Positions 1 through 8,039 of a stretch of DNA of 64,000 nucleotides are shown here, one piece after another. The position numbers were made by a program, and so were the translations under genes. Position 1 is the first letter of the stretch. Every line of letters begins with the position of its first letter. Origin of the DNA: VRUE01 sp963745915 (GTDB taxonomy: Bacteria; Actinomycetota; Thermoleophilia; Solirubrobacterales; 70-9). The stretch is taken from contig CAVUZA010000002.1 of the NCBI GenBank assembly GCA_963745915.1, positions 186,001 to 250,000 of the forward strand. Reading direction: 5' to 3'. Under the pieces are notes generated by a model. That model searched no databases and was not told the DNA's origin. It saw nothing but the letters and a program-made list of their open reading frames with translations.

Positions 1-578
1 AGCCAGCGGGCGACGGTTCGCGCGACTTCGACGCCGTGGTCCTCCTCGACCAGGGCGAGCGCCAGGTCGATGCCGGCCGTCACTCCCGCCGAGGTGAACA
101 CGTCGCCGTCGCGGACGAAGATGCGGTCCGGTTCGACCTTGATCGAGGGATAGCGCTCCGCGAGCCGCGCACAGCCGGCCCAGTGGGTGGTCGCCCGCCG
201 GCCGTCGAGGAGTCCGGCCGCGGCAAGGAGGAAGGCGCCACCGCAGACCGAGGAGGTGCGTCGCGCCCGCGCCGCGACACCCGGCAAGTGCTCGGCCATG
301 CCCTGTTCGACGGCCGCCGTCTCGCGACCGGCCCCGCCAGAGACGACAACTGTGTCGTTCCGGGTTAGCCCGGCACTGACGAGGTCGGTGTCGGCGGCAA
401 CCCGCAGGCCCGCGGAGGAGCGCACGTCGTCGCCGTCCGGCGTCGCCAGTCGCAGCTCGTAGCCGCCGTCGCCGCGGAGCACACGTGTGGCGCCATCGAA
501 GACGTCGATCGGCCCGGCCAGATCGAGCAGCTGGAAGCCCTCAAAGGCTACGAGCAGGATCTTGCGCATGCCGGCCAT
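1..578 (-). CDS. GlxA-like regulator, N-terminal DJ-1/PfpI domain (partial)
   Basis: The reading frame is open to the left edge, so the C-terminus is missing. The visible ~190 residues form a DJ-1/PfpI domain: MAGMRKILLVAFEGFQLLDL at the N-terminus, the nucleophile-elbow-like SSVCGGAFLLAAAGLLDGRR, and TTHW followed by VEPDRIFVRDGDVFTSAGV. The GAFLLAAAGLLDGRRATTHW signature is typical of GlxA-type transcription factors, which carry an AraC-type HTH after this domain. The HTH would lie outside the window and is inferred. A stand-alone PfpI or isonitrile-hydratase-like protein is the alternative. Two in-frame ATGs lie at 578 and 569; the first is used here. A short inverted repeat (GTCCT/AGGAC, 602-618) sits just upstream. 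Confidence 0.8.
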   Translation of the reverse strand, partial: MAGMRKILLVAFEGFQLLDLAGPIDVFDGATRVLRGDGGYELRLATPDGDDVRSSAGLRVAADTDLVSAGLTRNDTVVVSGGAGRETAAVEQGMAEHLPGVAARARRTSSVCGGAFLLAAAGLLDGRRATTHWAGCARLAERYPSIKVEPDRIFVRDGDVFTSAGVTAGIDLALALVEEDHGVEVARTVARW

Positions 579-633
579 GGGACGAATCCTCGTCGATCAG
601 GGTCCTGTCTGCAAGGACACATACCCCTCGATT

Positions 634-1431
634 TCAGACATCACCCCGGCGCTGCACGACCCAAAGGGCAACGGCCACAGGCACCGTCGCCGGCAGCGTG
701 TCGACGGCGAAGAACAGCAGGTCGAACCCGAGCGCGAGCGCGACCACGAGCCCCGCCCCCAGCCACTGCCGACGGGCCTCAAACGGGCCTATATGTCCCC
801 TTTTCGGCCCGTCGGCGGCGAGGAGGGAACCGACGAGGGCGGCGACGAAGAGGTCGCCGAAGCCCATCGCGGCGGAGCCGAGGTGGACGGCCTGCAGGGC
901 GGGCAGGTCGGCGGCGGGCGCGGCGGCGGTGAGCACGGCGTTGGGGCCCTGCAGCAGGTTGGCGGAGACGTAGATCGCGTCGACCGCGGCCATCGCGTAG
1001 ACGCCCCAGCGCAGCCAGCGGGCCGGGACGGCGCAGACCAGCAGCCAGCCGAGCGTCACACAGGCGAGCCCGGAGAGCGCCGTCGCCGCCGCCTCTCCCG
1101 CCAGCGCCCCCGGCGCCGCCCAGGCAAGCGCGAAGAGCCCCACCGCCGCCCAGGCCCACCCCGGCCGCGCCCCGTGCACCAGGCAGCCGAGCGCATAGGC
1201 AGCGAGCGGCGGCACCGCGACGAGCGCCAGCCAGGTGAGCGCCGTAGCCGAACCCGAGTAGAGCTCGATCCCGCCCACCACGACCACGATCGACGCGGCA
1301 GGAACCAGTGCCCACCAGGGACTGCCAAGCCTGCCCATCCACCGCGGCGCACCTGTCCCCCGTGGCACCGCGACCAGCGCTCCCTGCACAAAACCGAGCA
1401 GCGCGATCGAAGGAGCAAACCCCAAGCTCAC
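634..1431 (-). CDS. Polytopic membrane protein with GxGD-type (A22 / presenilin-like) motifs
   Basis: A 265-residue protein, almost entirely hydrophobic, with about eight or nine predicted membrane segments. I do not recognise a named family with certainty. Residues 144-155 (VYAMAAVDAIYV) place an Asp (151) in a membrane segment, residues 190-193 read GFGD (Asp193), and residues 246-251 read LPATVP near the C-terminus. This order matches the Asp-containing segment, the GxGD motif and the PAL motif of intramembrane aspartyl proteases (presenilin, SPP and archaeal A22 homologues). Canonical Tyr-Asp is replaced by Val-Asp, so activity is unproven. The start is GTG at 1431. It lies 16 bp after guaA on the same strand and is probably the last gene of that operon. 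Confidence 0.7.
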   Translation of the reverse strand: MSLGFAPSIALLGFVQGALVAVPRGTGAPRWMGRLGSPWWALVPAASIVVVVGGIELYSGSATALTWLALVAVPPLAAYALGCLVHGARPGWAWAAVGLFALAWAAPGALAGEAAATALSGLACVTLGWLLVCAVPARWLRWGVYAMAAVDAIYVSANLLQGPNAVLTAAAPAADLPALQAVHLGSAAMGFGDLFVAALVGSLLAADGPKRGHIGPFEARRQWLGAGLVVALALGFDLLFFAVDTLPATVPVAVALWVVQRRGDV

Positions 1432-1447
1432 GGACCGGACCTGAAAG

Positions 1448-3052
1448 TCACTCCCACTCGATCGTCGCCGGCGGCTTCGAGGAGATATCGAGCGCCACCC
1501 GGTTGACGTCGGGAATCTCGTTGATGATCCGGTTCGAGACTTTCTCCAAGAGGTCGTAGGGCAGCCGCGCCCAGTCGGCGGTCATCGCGTCGTCGGAGGT
1601 GACGGCGCGGATCACGATCGGGTAGGCGTAGGTGCGGCCGTCGCCCTGGACGCCGACCGAGCGCACCACGGGCAGCACGCAGAAGGACTGCCAGAGCTGG
1701 CGGTAGAGGTCGGCGGCGCGGATCTCCTCCTGCAGGATCGCGTCGGCGGCGCGCAGGGTGTCGAGCCGCTCCTTCGTCACCTCGCCGCCGACGATGCGGA
1801 TCGCCAGGCCGGGGCCGGGGAAGGGCTGGCGCCAGACCATCCGCTCGGGCAGCCCGAGCTCGGCGCCGACCGCCCGCACCTCGTCCTTGAACAGCATCCG
1901 CAGCGGCTCGACCAGCTCGAACTGCAGGTCCTCGGGCAGGCCGCCGACGTTGTGGTGGGACTTGATCGTCGCCGCGTTGTCGCTGCCGCCCGACTCGATC
2001 ACGTCCGAGTAGAGCGTGCCCTGGACCAGGTAGGCGGCGTCCTCGAGCTTGGCCGCCTCCTCCTCGAAGACGCGGATGAACTCCTCGCCGATGATCTTGC
2101 GCTTGCGCTCCGGCTCGTCGTGGCCGGCGAGCCTGGCGAGGAAGCGGTCCTCGGCTTCGACGTGGACGAGCGGGATGCCGAACTGCTCGAAGGCGGCGAC
2201 GACCTGCTCGGCCTCGTTCATCCGCATCAGCCCGTGGTCGACGAAGACGCAGGTCAGCTGGGCGCCGATCGCCCGGTGGACGAGCAGCGCCGCGACCGAG
2301 GAGTCGACGCCGCCCGAGAGGCCGCAGATCACCCTCCCCTCGCCGACCTGGGCGCGGATCTTCTCGACCTGCTCTTCGATCACCGACTGCGGCGACCACT
2401 CCTGCTCGCAGCCGGCGACGTCGCGCAGGAAGCGAGTGAGGATCTCGGTCCCGTAGGGGGTGTGGACGACCTCGGGGTGGAACTGGATCCCGTAGAGGCC
2501 GCGGTCGGGGTGCTCGCAGGCCGCCACCGGCGAGCCGGGGCTCGAGGCGAGGGCGGCGAACCCGGCGGGCGGCTCGAAGACCGCGTCGCGGTGGCTCATC
2601 CAGCAGTGCTGCTCCTCGGGCAGGCCGCCGAGCAGCTTGCCGCCGCCGTCGCGCAGGACCAGGTCGGTGCGCCCGAACTCGCCCGCCTCGGCCGCCTCGA
2701 CCCGGCCGCCGAGCGCCTGGACCATCGCCTGCATCCCGTAACAGATGCCGAGCATCGGGATCTCGAGGTCGAGCAGCTCGGTGGGGAAGTCGGGCGCCCC
2801 CTCCTCGTAGACCGAGGCCGGCCCGCCGGAGAGCACCAGGCCCTTCGGCGCCCGCTGCCGGATCGCGTCGAGCGAGGTCGTCGAGGGCAGCAGCTCGGCG
2901 AACACGCCGCACTCGCGGATCCGCCGCGCGATCAGCTGCGAGTACTGGCCCCCGAAATCGAGGACCAGCACCTCCTCGGAGGCTTGGGCCGGCGCCGCTG
3001 TGGCGCCGGCCTCAGTCGTCGGCGACTCCAACACCGGCGGAGACCGCCGCAC
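1448..3052 (-). CDS. guaA: GMP synthase (glutamine-hydrolysing)
   Basis: Converts XMP to GMP with ATP and glutamine in the cytoplasm, the last step of guanine nucleotide synthesis. The 534-residue length is normal. A class I glutamine amidotransferase domain comes first (VLDFGGQYSQLIARRIRE; nucleophile Cys in MLGICYGMQAMVQALGG; His in GIQFHPEVVHT). The ATP-pyrophosphatase domain follows (P-loop GLSGGVDSSVAALL), then the dimerisation domain ending in NRVALDISSKPPATIEWE. The first ~28 residues before VLVLDFGGQ are a non-conserved extension, so a later start is possible. The 5' end overlaps guaB3 by 41 bp, so translation of the two is likely coupled. Both act in the same pathway. Confidence 0.97.
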   Translation of the reverse strand: MRRSPPVLESPTTEAGATAAPAQASEEVLVLDFGGQYSQLIARRIRECGVFAELLPSTTSLDAIRQRAPKGLVLSGGPASVYEEGAPDFPTELLDLEIPMLGICYGMQAMVQALGGRVEAAEAGEFGRTDLVLRDGGGKLLGGLPEEQHCWMSHRDAVFEPPAGFAALASSPGSPVAACEHPDRGLYGIQFHPEVVHTPYGTEILTRFLRDVAGCEQEWSPQSVIEEQVEKIRAQVGEGRVICGLSGGVDSSVAALLVHRAIGAQLTCVFVDHGLMRMNEAEQVVAAFEQFGIPLVHVEAEDRFLARLAGHDEPERKRKIIGEEFIRVFEEEAAKLEDAAYLVQGTLYSDVIESGGSDNAATIKSHHNVGGLPEDLQFELVEPLRMLFKDEVRAVGAELGLPERMVWRQPFPGPGLAIRIVGGEVTKERLDTLRAADAILQEEIRAADLYRQLWQSFCVLPVVRSVGVQGDGRTYAYPIVIRAVTSDDAMTADWARLPYDLLEKVSNRIINEIPDVNRVALDISSKPPATIEWE

Positions 3053-4217
3053 GCCCGTTGGAGCCCATGCCGACGGCCTGCTCGTTCTGCAGCTTCTTGC
3101 CCTCGCTCATCAGCGCCGGGGCGACCATCACCTCGGCCCGCTGGAAGGAGCGGATGTCCTCGTAGCCGCAGGTCGCCATCGAGGTTTTCAGCGCCCCCAT
3201 CAGGTTGAAGGTGCCGTCGTTCTCCTGGGCGGGGCCGAGCAGGATCTCCTCCATCGTCCCGTCCTGGCGGGTCGAGACCCGGGTGCCGCGCGGCAGCGAG
3301 GGATGGAAGGTCGCCATCCCCCAGTGGAAGCCGCGCCCCGGCGCCTCCTTGGCGCGGGCCAGGGGCGAGCCGACCATCACCGAGTCGGCGCCGCAGGCGA
3401 TCGCCTTGGAGACGTCGCCGCCGGTGCGCATGCCGCCGTCGGCGATCACGTTGACGTACTCGCCGGTCTCCAGCATGTGCTGGGAGCGGGCGGCCGCGAC
3501 GTCGGCGATCGCCGTCGCCTGCGGCACGCCGATGCCGAGCACGCCGCGGGTCGTGCAGGCCGCTCCCGGCCCGACCCCGACCAGGACGCCGACCGCGCCG
3601 GTCCGCATCAGGTGCAGCCCGGTCGAGTAGGAGGCGCAGCCGCCGACCACGGTCGGCACCGGCACCTCGGAGATGAACTCCTTCAGGTTGAGCGGCTCGA
3701 CCGTGGTCGAGACGTGTTCGGCGGAGATCACCGTGCCCTGGATGACGAGGATGTCGATCCCGGCCTCGACCGCGACCTCGTAGTGCTCGCGCACTTTCTG
3801 CGGCGTCAGCGAGCCGCAGGCGACCGCGCCGCGCGACTTGATCTCGGCGATCCGCTCGCCGATCAGCTCCGGCTTGACCGGCTCGGCGTAGATCTCCTGC
3901 ATCAGCCGGGTCGCTTCGTGGACCGGCGCCGCGGCGATCGCCTCGAGCCGCTCCTCGGCGTCGGCGAAGCGCGCCCAGATCCCCTCCAGGTTGAGCACTC
4001 CCAGGCCGCCGAGCTCGTTGACCAGCACCGCGGTGTCGGGGCTGACCACGCCGTCCATCGCCGAGGCGACGAGCGGCAGCTCGAAGCGGTAGGGGCCAAG
4101 GGTCCAGCTGATGTCAATGTCGTCGGGATCGCGGGTGCGGCGCGACGGGACGATCGCGATGTCGTCGAACCCGTATGCGCGCCGCCCCTTCTTGCCTCGA
4201 CCGATGTCGATCTCCAA
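3012..4217 (-). CDS. guaB3: GuaB3 family IMP dehydrogenase-related protein
   Basis: A 401-residue (beta/alpha)8-barrel protein of the IMP dehydrogenase/GMP reductase superfamily without the CBS insert of classical IMPDH. It begins MEIDIGRGKKGRRAYGFDDIAIVPSRRTRD, typical of the actinobacterial GuaB3 branch. The phosphate/active-site loop GVGPGAACTTRGVLGIG holds the expected catalytic Cys, and IADGGMRTGGDVSKAIACGAD is the conserved substrate loop. Placement directly ahead of guaA in an overlapping operon supports a role in guanine nucleotide synthesis. Whether GuaB3 has full IMPDH activity cannot be judged from sequence, and no canonical guaB lies in the window. Confidence 0.93.
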   Translation of the reverse strand: MEIDIGRGKKGRRAYGFDDIAIVPSRRTRDPDDIDISWTLGPYRFELPLVASAMDGVVSPDTAVLVNELGGLGVLNLEGIWARFADAEERLEAIAAAPVHEATRLMQEIYAEPVKPELIGERIAEIKSRGAVACGSLTPQKVREHYEVAVEAGIDILVIQGTVISAEHVSTTVEPLNLKEFISEVPVPTVVGGCASYSTGLHLMRTGAVGVLVGVGPGAACTTRGVLGIGVPQATAIADVAAARSQHMLETGEYVNVIADGGMRTGGDVSKAIACGADSVMVGSPLARAKEAPGRGFHWGMATFHPSLPRGTRVSTRQDGTMEEILLGPAQENDGTFNLMGALKTSMATCGYEDIRSFQRAEVMVAPALMSEGKKLQNEQAVGMGSNGRAAVSAGVGVADD

Positions 4218-4250
4218 TTAGATCCTCCAGGGTGGCGTTGAGGACCCAGC

Positions 4251-5207
4251 CTACACTTCGGCGGGGACCTCCAAATCCTGCACGTGGACCTCGCCCAGCA
4301 GGCGCTCGACCTGGCGCCGGTCGACCATCCCGGCGCCGAAGTGCTGGGTCGACTCGGCGCCGCAGGCGACGCCGTAGGCGAGGCACTCCTCGGCCGCCCG
4401 CCCCTCGTAGCGGGCGGCGGCGTAGCCGGCGAGGAAGGCGTCGCCCGAGCCGACCGTCGAGACCGGCTCCAGCGACTCGGTGCGCACCTCCAGGTAGCGC
4501 CGCTCGCTGGCCTCGCCGACCGCGGCGACGCAGCCGTCGGGGCGGGTGATCGCCGCCTCGGCGGCGCCCAGCCGGATCAGCTCCGAGAGGCCGTGGACGA
4601 GGTCGTCGCGGTCGGCGAACTCCTGGCCGACGATCTCCTCCGCCTCGCGCTCGTTGGGGGTGACGATCGCCGCCCCGGCCCGCATCCCGGCCCGCACCGC
4701 TTCGCCCTCGGCGTCGAGCAGGACCGGCACGCCGTGCTCGGAGAGCTCGCGCACCAGGCGCGCGTAGAGGTCCTCGCCGGCCCCCGGCGGCATCGTCCCG
4801 GCGACCACCGCCAGGCTCGCCCCCGGCGCCAGGTAGGCGAGCCGCTCGCTCAGCGACTCGACCTCCTCGCGGCTGACCGAGGGGCCGCGCTCGTTGATCT
4901 CGGTCTGCTCGCCGGAGGTCGGGTCGATCACCGCCAGGTTGATCCGCGTCTCGCCGGCGATCCGGGTGAAGTCGGTGAGCATCGCTTCCTCGCGCAGCTG
5001 GTCGAGCAGGCGGGTGCCGGTCGGCCCGCCGGCGAAGCCGGTGGCGATCACCGGCCGGCCGAGCCGCTTCAGCGCCCGCGCCACGTTGATCCCCTTGCCG
5101 CCGGCCACGGTGCGCGTCTCGACGGCGCGATGGCGGCGGCCGAGGCGGAAGTTGGGGACCGCCACCGTGCGGTCGATCGCCGCGTTGAGGGTGACCGTGA
5201 GGATCAT
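4251..5207 (-). CDS. 1-phosphofructokinase family hexose kinase (PfkB)
   Basis: PfkB-family sugar kinase of 318 residues, starting MILTVTLNAAIDRTVAVPNF. This start is preferred over one 45 bp upstream because the family begins here and it overlaps the previous stop as ATGA. The substrate-binding GGKGINVARALKRLG and the C-terminal PfkB signature VSTVGSGDAFLAGYAAARYEG with the catalytic Asp are intact. Relatives phosphorylate fructose-1-phosphate, fructose-6-phosphate or tagatose-6-phosphate; the substrate cannot be assigned here because no PTS genes are adjacent. It is the third gene of the LysM-carboxypeptidase-kinase-guaB3-guaA block, with a 33-bp gap before guaB3. Confidence 0.9.
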   Translation of the reverse strand: MILTVTLNAAIDRTVAVPNFRLGRRHRAVETRTVAGGKGINVARALKRLGRPVIATGFAGGPTGTRLLDQLREEAMLTDFTRIAGETRINLAVIDPTSGEQTEINERGPSVSREEVESLSERLAYLAPGASLAVVAGTMPPGAGEDLYARLVRELSEHGVPVLLDAEGEAVRAGMRAGAAIVTPNEREAEEIVGQEFADRDDLVHGLSELIRLGAAEAAITRPDGCVAAVGEASERRYLEVRTESLEPVSTVGSGDAFLAGYAAARYEGRAAEECLAYGVACGAESTQHFGAGMVDRRQVERLLGEVHVQDLEVPAEV

Positions 5208-6388
5208 CGTCTGAAGCGCCTCAGAAGCACTGCACCGACCAGTATCACGCAAACCGCGATCGCGATCGGAACGGCGTCGGCGCCGAGCAGGCTGCGGGCG
5301 CGCTGGAGCGGGCCGGCCTCGGCCAGGCCGTGGGCGGCGCGCAGCGGCACCTTCGCCACCGGCCGCCCGTCGACGAAGACGCGGGCCGAGCCGAGCCGGG
5401 CGCCGCGGCGGACCGGCCCCTCGACCTCGCGCGGGGCGCGCACCGCGAGGCTGAGCCGCTGCTCGGGCCGCAGGCCGACCGCGACGCCGCGGGCGGCGCG
5501 CAGCGGCAGGCGGCCGCCGGCGAAGCGCACCTCGGGCCGGGCCAGCACCTCGCCGCGGCGCAGCGGCTGGCGCTCGCGGTAGCGCGAGAAGCCGTACTCG
5601 AGCAGGCGCAGGCTGGCCTGGTCGCGTTCGGTCTCGGTCGGGGCGCCGATCACGACCGAGATCAGCCGCGTCCCGTCGCGCTGACCGGAGGCGACCAGGA
5701 CGTAGGCGGCGCCGAAGGTGTGGCCGGTCTTCACCCCGGTGGTCCAGGGCGCCAGGTAGAGGATGTCGTCGAGGGTCTCGATCGTGCGCGGCGGGCGCAG
5801 GCTGCGCAGCCGGGCGCTGCGCGAGCGGGCGACGCGGGCGAAGGCGCGGTTGCGCAGCAGCTGGCGGGCCAGCGTCGCCAGGTCGAAGGCGCTGGAGAAG
5901 TTGCCCTCTTGGTCGAGGCCGATCGGGTTGGCGTAGTGGGTGTCGGCGAGGCCGAGCGCCGCCGCGTGGCGGTTCATCTGGGCGACGAAGCCCTGCTCGG
6001 AGCCCGCCGCGGCCAGGGCCAGGTCGTAGGCGGCGTCGTTGCCGCTGCGCAGGATCAGGCCGTAGAGCAGGTCGCGGACGCTGACCCGCTGCCCTGGGCG
6101 CAGTTCGAGCAGCGACTCGCCGTAGATCGCGTCGTAGGGCCGGGCGCGGACGATGCGGTCTAGCGGCAGCTCGCGCAGGGCGACGTAGGCGGTCATCAGC
6201 TTGGTCGTGCTGGCGATCGGCAGGTGGCGGCGGCCGGCGTGGGAGACGAGCACGTCGCCCGTCCTCCCGTCTATAAGCGCCCAGGCGCGAGCGTCGACCG
6301 GGGGCCCGGCCGGCGCTGCCGCGGCCGGGCCGGCGAGGGCCAGCGCGACGAGCAGGGCGACGAGCGGCGCCGCGCGGCGCCGCCTCAC
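5204..6388 (-). CDS. D-alanyl-D-alanine carboxypeptidase (S11, PBP5-like)
   Basis: Serine DD-carboxypeptidase that trims peptidoglycan stem peptides outside the membrane. The 394-residue protein has an N-terminal signal sequence (about residues 1-26) and all three penicillin-binding motifs: SxxK at 60-63 (STTK), SGN at 115-117 and KTG at 220-222. A C-terminal domain and a terminal membrane helix (VPIAIAVCVILVGAVLL) follow, so it is probably membrane-anchored at both ends of its maturation. Its stop overlaps the PfkB start, and its start overlaps the stop of the LysM gene, giving tight coupling with another cell-wall protein. Confidence 0.95.
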   Translation of the reverse strand: MRRRRAAPLVALLVALALAGPAAAAPAGPPVDARAWALIDGRTGDVLVSHAGRRHLPIASTTKLMTAYVALRELPLDRIVRARPYDAIYGESLLELRPGQRVSVRDLLYGLILRSGNDAAYDLALAAAGSEQGFVAQMNRHAAALGLADTHYANPIGLDQEGNFSSAFDLATLARQLLRNRAFARVARSRSARLRSLRPPRTIETLDDILYLAPWTTGVKTGHTFGAAYVLVASGQRDGTRLISVVIGAPTETERDQASLRLLEYGFSRYRERQPLRRGEVLARPEVRFAGGRLPLRAARGVAVGLRPEQRLSLAVRAPREVEGPVRRGARLGSARVFVDGRPVAKVPLRAAHGLAEAGPLQRARSLLGADAVPIAIAVCVILVGAVLLRRFRR

Positions 6389-6711
6389 CGCAGCTTCAGC
6401 TCTTCGCCGGCGACCAGGATCTGGGGGTCGACCTGCGGGTTGAGCGCTTCGATCTGGGCGACCGGGACGCCGGTCTCGCCGGCGATGCCGATCAGGGTGT
6501 CGCCGGGCTCGATCGTGTAGGTCGCCGGCACCTCGCGCTGCTTCTTCTGCGGCTTGGTCGCGGCACCGCCGCCGCCCTGCCGGCTCCCCGAGCCACCCGA
6601 GCCCTCGTCGCCCCCCAGGGCGCCGCCGATCGCAGCGACCAGCACCACGAAGGCGACCACCAGCGCGGCGACCGCGGCAATGCGACTCGAAGCAGAACCC
6701 CGTTTGCTCAT
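6385..6711 (-). CDS. Membrane-anchored LysM domain protein
   Basis: Short exported or membrane-anchored peptidoglycan-binding protein of about 108 residues. A single membrane helix (IAAVAALVVAFVVLVAAIGG) is followed by a Gly/Ser-rich linker and one C-terminal LysM repeat (YTIEPGDTLIGIAGETGV, then ALNPQVDPQILVAGEELKLR). The ATG at 6711 (MSKRG) is chosen over one 24 bp further up because it places the positively charged N-terminus directly before the helix. The stop overlaps the carboxypeptidase start as ATGA. It is the first gene of the operon that runs down to guaA. Confidence 0.88.
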   Translation of the reverse strand: MSKRGSASSRIAAVAALVVAFVVLVAAIGGALGGDEGSGGSGSRQGGGGAATKPQKKQREVPATYTIEPGDTLIGIAGETGVPVAQIEALNPQVDPQILVAGEELKLR

Positions 6712-6740
6712 AGCGCCCGGATCGTACCCCGCCAATTCCC

Positions 6741-6793
6741 CCGCCGACGGGACGAAAACCGACGCATAGCGACGGAAATCGGCCCGTCGGCGG
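6741..6793 (-). terminator. Stem-loop after pyrF
   Basis: A perfect 11-bp inverted repeat pairs 6741-6751 (CCGCCGACGGG) with 6783-6793. It begins 10 nt beyond the pyrF stop on the minus strand and lies upstream of the LysM gene. It has no U-tract, so it is either a weak or Rho-assisted terminator of the hup-pyrF unit or a leader structure of the LysM operon. Confidence 0.5.
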
Positions 6794-6802
6794 CGGGGGC
6801 GG

Positions 6803-7687
6803 TCAACGCGAGACGTCCCAGACGGCGGCGCGCAGCTGCTCGGCGGCGGCGGCGGGGTCCTCGGCGGCGGCGATGCTGCGCGAGGCGGGGACGATCGCCG
6901 CCGGCGGCCCGGGAGCGAAGGCGGCGCCGAGCAGCTCGGGGCGCCCGCCCTGGGCGCCGACGCCGGGGATCAGGAAGACGGCGCGCGGCATCAGCTCGCG
7001 CAGGCGGGCGATGTGCTGCGGCTCGGTGGCGCCGACCACGGCGCCCATCCCGCTCAGGCCGCCGCCGCCCGCCAGGCGCGGCGCCAGCTCGGCGACGATC
7101 GCCGCCAGGCGCTCGTGCAGGGGCGACTCGGGGGCGGGCAGATCCTCGACGTCGGCGGCCCCCGGGTTGCTCGTCCGCACCAGGGCGAAGACGCCGGCCC
7201 CGGCCTCGGCGGCGGCCTCGATCAGCGGCTCGAGCGCGTCGCGGCCGAGCAGCGGGTTGGCGGTGAAGGCGTCGGCGCCGAGGCCCGCCACCGGGCCCCA
7301 GGGGGTCGGCGTCTCGCCGACCAGGGCCTGGGCGTAGGCGGCGGCGGTGACCGGCACGTCGCCGCGCTTGCCGTCGGCGATCACCAGCAGGCCGGCCTCG
7401 CGGGCGGCGGCGCAGACCGCTTCCAGGGCCGCCCAGCCGGGCGCGCCGAGGCGCTCGAAGCAGGCCAGCTGCGGCTTGACCGCGACGCAGGCCGGCCCCG
7501 CCCGCTCGATCAGCGAGCGGCAGTGGGAGGCGACGGCGCTCGCCGCGCGCTCGGCGGCCGGGGCGTCGCCGGCGCCCGCCCCCTCCCCGCCGAGACGCGA
7601 CGGGTCGGGGTCGAGGCCGAGGCAGATCTGGCTGCGGCGCTCTTCGACGAGCGCCGCGAGCCGATCCGCGAAAGGCGCGGGACTCAG
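6803..7687 (-). CDS. pyrF: Orotidine 5'-phosphate decarboxylase (type 2), CTG start
   Basis: Decarboxylates OMP to UMP, the last step of de novo pyrimidine synthesis. The frame reads SPAPFADRLAALVEERRSQI from the proposed start, then ICLGLDPDPSRL, AVKPQLACFE and the catalytic VIADGKRGDVP, which are type 2 PyrF signatures. The C-terminal phosphate-binding loop reads FLIPGVGAQGGRPE. No ATG, GTG or TTG precedes the conserved N-terminus in frame. The only sensible initiator is CTG at 7687, which overlaps the hup stop as CTGA, a translational-coupling arrangement. The next in-frame GTG is at 7384, inside the active-site motif, and would give a non-functional protein. Confidence 0.85.
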   Translation of the reverse strand: MSPAPFADRLAALVEERRSQICLGLDPDPSRLGGEGAGAGDAPAAERAASAVASHCRSLIERAGPACVAVKPQLACFERLGAPGWAALEAVCAAAREAGLLVIADGKRGDVPVTAAAYAQALVGETPTPWGPVAGLGADAFTANPLLGRDALEPLIEAAAEAGAGVFALVRTSNPGAADVEDLPAPESPLHERLAAIVAELAPRLAGGGGLSGMGAVVGATEPQHIARLRELMPRAVFLIPGVGAQGGRPELLGAAFAPGPPAAIVPASRSIAAAEDPAAAAEQLRAAVWDVSR

Positions 7688-7962
7688 CCTTTGACCTTGG
7701 ACTTCAGCGCCGAGCCGGCGGAGAAGCGCGGCACCTTGCCGCCCGGGATCGTGATCCTTTCGCCGGTGCGCGGGTTGACGCCCTGGCGCGGGCCGCGCTC
7801 GGTGACGTGGAATTTGCCGAAGCCGGTGAAGCTGACCTCGCTGCCGGCGCTCAGCGCGTCGGTGATCCCGTCGAGCACTGCGTCGACCGCGTCGCCCGCG
7901 GCTTTCTTGCTGCCCAGCCGCTCGTCGCCTGCCAGTTGCTCCAGAAATTCAGCCTTTGTCAC
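7684..7962 (-). CDS. hup: HU family DNA-binding protein
   Basis: Small histone-like nucleoid protein of 92 residues. It starts MTKAEFLEQLAGDERLGSKK and carries the HU beta-arm signature GFGKFHVTERGPRQGVNPRTGERITIPGGKVPRFSAG. The start is GTG at 7962, preceded by a purine-rich ribosome site (GAGGAGC). There is no lysine-rich actinobacterial C-terminal tail. It is followed without a gap by pyrF, whose apparent CTG start overlaps its stop. Confidence 0.95.
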   Translation of the reverse strand: MTKAEFLEQLAGDERLGSKKAAGDAVDAVLDGITDALSAGSEVSFTGFGKFHVTERGPRQGVNPRTGERITIPGGKVPRFSAGSALKSKVKG

Positions 7963-8039
7963 GTCGAAGCTCCTCAGTCGGTGGTGGTTGAAATCGCGCG
8001 CAATCTAACAGCGCCCACGGCGTAAAAGCGCATGGGCGC

